Of a stretch of DNA of 64,000 bases, positions 62,887 to 64,000 are shown piece after piece (position 1 is the stretch's first letter; each line of letters starts with the position of its first letter). The notes beneath the pieces are model-generated. The model made no database searches. It saw nothing but the letters and a program-made list of their open reading frames with translations, and was not told where the DNA came from. Made by a program: the position numbers and the translations under genes. Source of the stretch: Modestobacter roseus (GTDB lineage: Bacteria > Actinomycetota > Actinomycetes > Mycobacteriales > Geodermatophilaceae); assembly GCF_007994135.1 (NCBI RefSeq), contig NZ_VLKF01000001.1:620001-684000 (forward strand), in the 5' to 3' direction.

Positions 62887-63483
62887 TCAGGGCAGCGGGC
62901 GGCCCAGGGCGTCGGCGAAGGCCTCGGGGTCGCGCACCCGCACGGTGAACGCCTCCTCGGTCAGCCCGTCCATGCCCAGGTGCCGGACGCTGACCCGGGT
63001 GCGACCCGGCCACCAGCCACCGCGGCGGCGGGCCTTCGGCCAGCCGGCCGGCGGGGCGCCGACCACCACCTCCTGGACCAGCACCCGCGGGACGACGCGG
63101 AACACCGACACCTGCCGGAGCCCGGCGATGTCGGTGGACACCCCGAAGTCGGAGACGGTCAGCCGGCCGGTGGACCCGGCGACCACCAGCGCGCCCAGCG
63201 CCAGGGCGATCGGCAGCTCGCCGGCCATCGCCGAGGCGCCGTCCCGCCAGGCGATGGCGCCGAGCCAGAGGGCGACGCCCAGCACCGTGAGCCCGAGCAC
63301 CAGCGGGCCGGCCGGGTCGTACTGCCAGTAGCGCAGCGGGGCGGGGGTGACCGTGACCGAGCGCTTCGGGCCGCGGGCGGCGACGTAGCCGTAGCTGGTG
63401 ACCTGCGTGACGTGCCGCTCGCGGTCGCGGGCGGCCGTCACCACGAGCGGCTCACCCTGTTCACGTCGGGACCGGGGGGACAT
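62887..63483 (-). CDS. Two-helix membrane protein with PH-like C-terminal domain, function unknown
   Basis: 198 residues from ATG 63483. A soluble N-terminus is followed by two adjacent membrane segments (about 60-79, VLGLTVLGVALWLGAIAW; about 88-105, LPIALALGALVVAG) and a beta-rich cytoplasmic domain (RLTVSDFGVSTDI, RVSVRHLGMDGLTEEAFTVRV) of the actinobacterial PH-like type. The frame is open to 63753 but crosses era. It is divergent from era. No function assigned. Confidence 0.72.
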   Translation of the reverse strand: MSPRSRREQGEPLVVTAARDRERHVTQVTSYGYVAARGPKRSVTVTPAPLRYWQYDPAGPLVLGLTVLGVALWLGAIAWRDGASAMAGELPIALALGALVVAGSTGRLTVSDFGVSTDIAGLRQVSVFRVVPRVLVQEVVVGAPPAGWPKARRRGGWWPGRTRVSVRHLGMDGLTEEAFTVRVRDPEAFADALGRPLP

Positions 63484-63543
63484 GTGCCCATGATCGCAGC
63501 CGCCCGCACCGGGCTGTCGGTGCGCAGTGGGACACTGACCGGC

Positions 63544-64000
63544 GTGACCGACACCGACCAGCCGCCCTACCGCAGCGGCTTCGCCTGCCTGGTGGGCCGG
63601 CCCAACGCCGGCAAGACCACGCTGACGAACGCCCTGGTGGGGGAGAAGGTCGGCATCGTCAGCAACCGGCCGCAGACCACCCGGCACGCCATCCGCGGCG
63701 TCGTGCACCGGCCCGCCGGGCAGCTCGTGCTCGTCGACACCCCCGGCCTGCACAAGCCCAAGAGCCTGCTGGGCAAGCGGCTCAACGACGTCGTCCGCGA
63801 CACGTTGTCCGAGGTCGACGTCATCGTCTTCTGCATCCCGGCCGACCAGCCCGTCGGCGCCGGTGACGCGTTCATCGCCCGGCAGCTCAAGGAGGTCACC
63901 ACCCCGATCGTGCTGGTGGTGACCAAGACCGACGCGGCCGGCAAGAAGCAGGTCACCGAGCAGCTGGTCGCGGCCAGCAAGCTGGTGGAGGCGCGCGAGA
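63544..64000 (+). CDS. era: GTPase Era, N-terminal part (3' end outside window)
   Basis: Ribosome assembly GTPase binding the 16S rRNA 3' end. The first 152 codons are present: FACLVGRPNAGKTTLTNALVG (G1), RPQTTRHAIRGVV (switch), VDTPGLHKPKSLLGKRLN (G3) and VTKTD (G4). GTG 63544, with GACACT 7 bases upstream as a weak -10. The KH domain lies beyond the window. ybeY-corC-cdd-era order is as expected. Confidence 0.95.
   Translation, partial: MTDTDQPPYRSGFACLVGRPNAGKTTLTNALVGEKVGIVSNRPQTTRHAIRGVVHRPAGQLVLVDTPGLHKPKSLLGKRLNDVVRDTLSEVDVIVFCIPADQPVGAGDAFIARQLKEVTTPIVLVVTKTDAAGKKQVTEQLVAASKLVEARE

Noticed and set aside
1-64000. CRISPR arrays, rRNA genes, prophage or plasmid origin
   Set aside because: No regularly spaced repeats, rRNA sequence, integrase, phage structural gene or replication gene was found. 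Tandem repeats present are coding (rne) or short GC-rich units.

Overview
The window is high-GC actinobacterial chromosome, with GTG starts, many -10 boxes (TANNNT) placed 6-7 nt before the start codon, and actinobacterial gene orders. The best fit is the family Geodermatophilaceae (Geodermatophilus/Blastococcus/Modestobacter). That rests on gene order and on a selenocysteine tRNA whose anticodon reads CUA, a peculiarity already reported from Geodermatophilus and Blastococcus. No 16S gene is present, so the genus is an inference.

Layout. 1-17.8 kb is core genome: RNase E/G (3' end), rplU-rpmA, obg, proB, def, a GNAT acetyltransferase, proA, nadD-rsfS-gpgP-like phosphatase, degV, comEA-comEC-holA, rpsT (reverse), lepA, a MOSC protein. 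17.8-30.5 kb holds the selenium genes in two blocks: selD (reverse) divergent from selC (tRNA-Sec), then selA-selB. Between the blocks lies an arabinoside operon (LacI regulator, ABC binding protein, two permeases, GH51 arabinofuranosidase). 30.5-37.3 kb: hemW, a soluble chemoreceptor-like protein, an ABC exporter with a two-component system, and a ParB-like protein of unknown role. 37.6-48.6 kb is a polymorphic-toxin locus: a 2650-residue secreted RHS/YD-repeat protein with a Hint domain and an Ntox8-like tip, its probable immunity gene, a 3'-truncated IS5-family element, and a displaced second copy of the RHS core end plus Hint with a different tip and its own immunity gene. 48.9-51.9 kb is the CIRCE-controlled hrcA-dnaJ-rsmE operon. 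52-58.8 kb is accessory: phnD-phnC-phnE transport, an XRE/MmyB-type regulator interrupted by one UAG codon, a short-chain dehydrogenase and a GAF-GAF chemoreceptor-like protein. 58.9-64 kb returns to core order: HIT, phoH, ybeY, CorC/HlyC-type protein, cytidine-deaminase-like protein, era (cut by the window end).

How the parts fit. SelA, SelB, SelD and tRNA-Sec(CUA) form a complete selenocysteine insertion set apart from seryl-tRNA synthetase, so UAG should be the Sec codon. No clear selenoprotein gene is visible here, and UAG is still the terminator of at least eight genes in this window. One regulator gene (56288-55440, reverse) carries a single in-frame UAG exactly where its family has a conserved Tyr; in this genetic-code background that is the most testable oddity. 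The arabinoside operon has a LacI-type operator overlapping its predicted transcription start. The RHS region shows the classic full-length toxin plus orphan-cassette architecture, with toxin tip swapping and IS activity.
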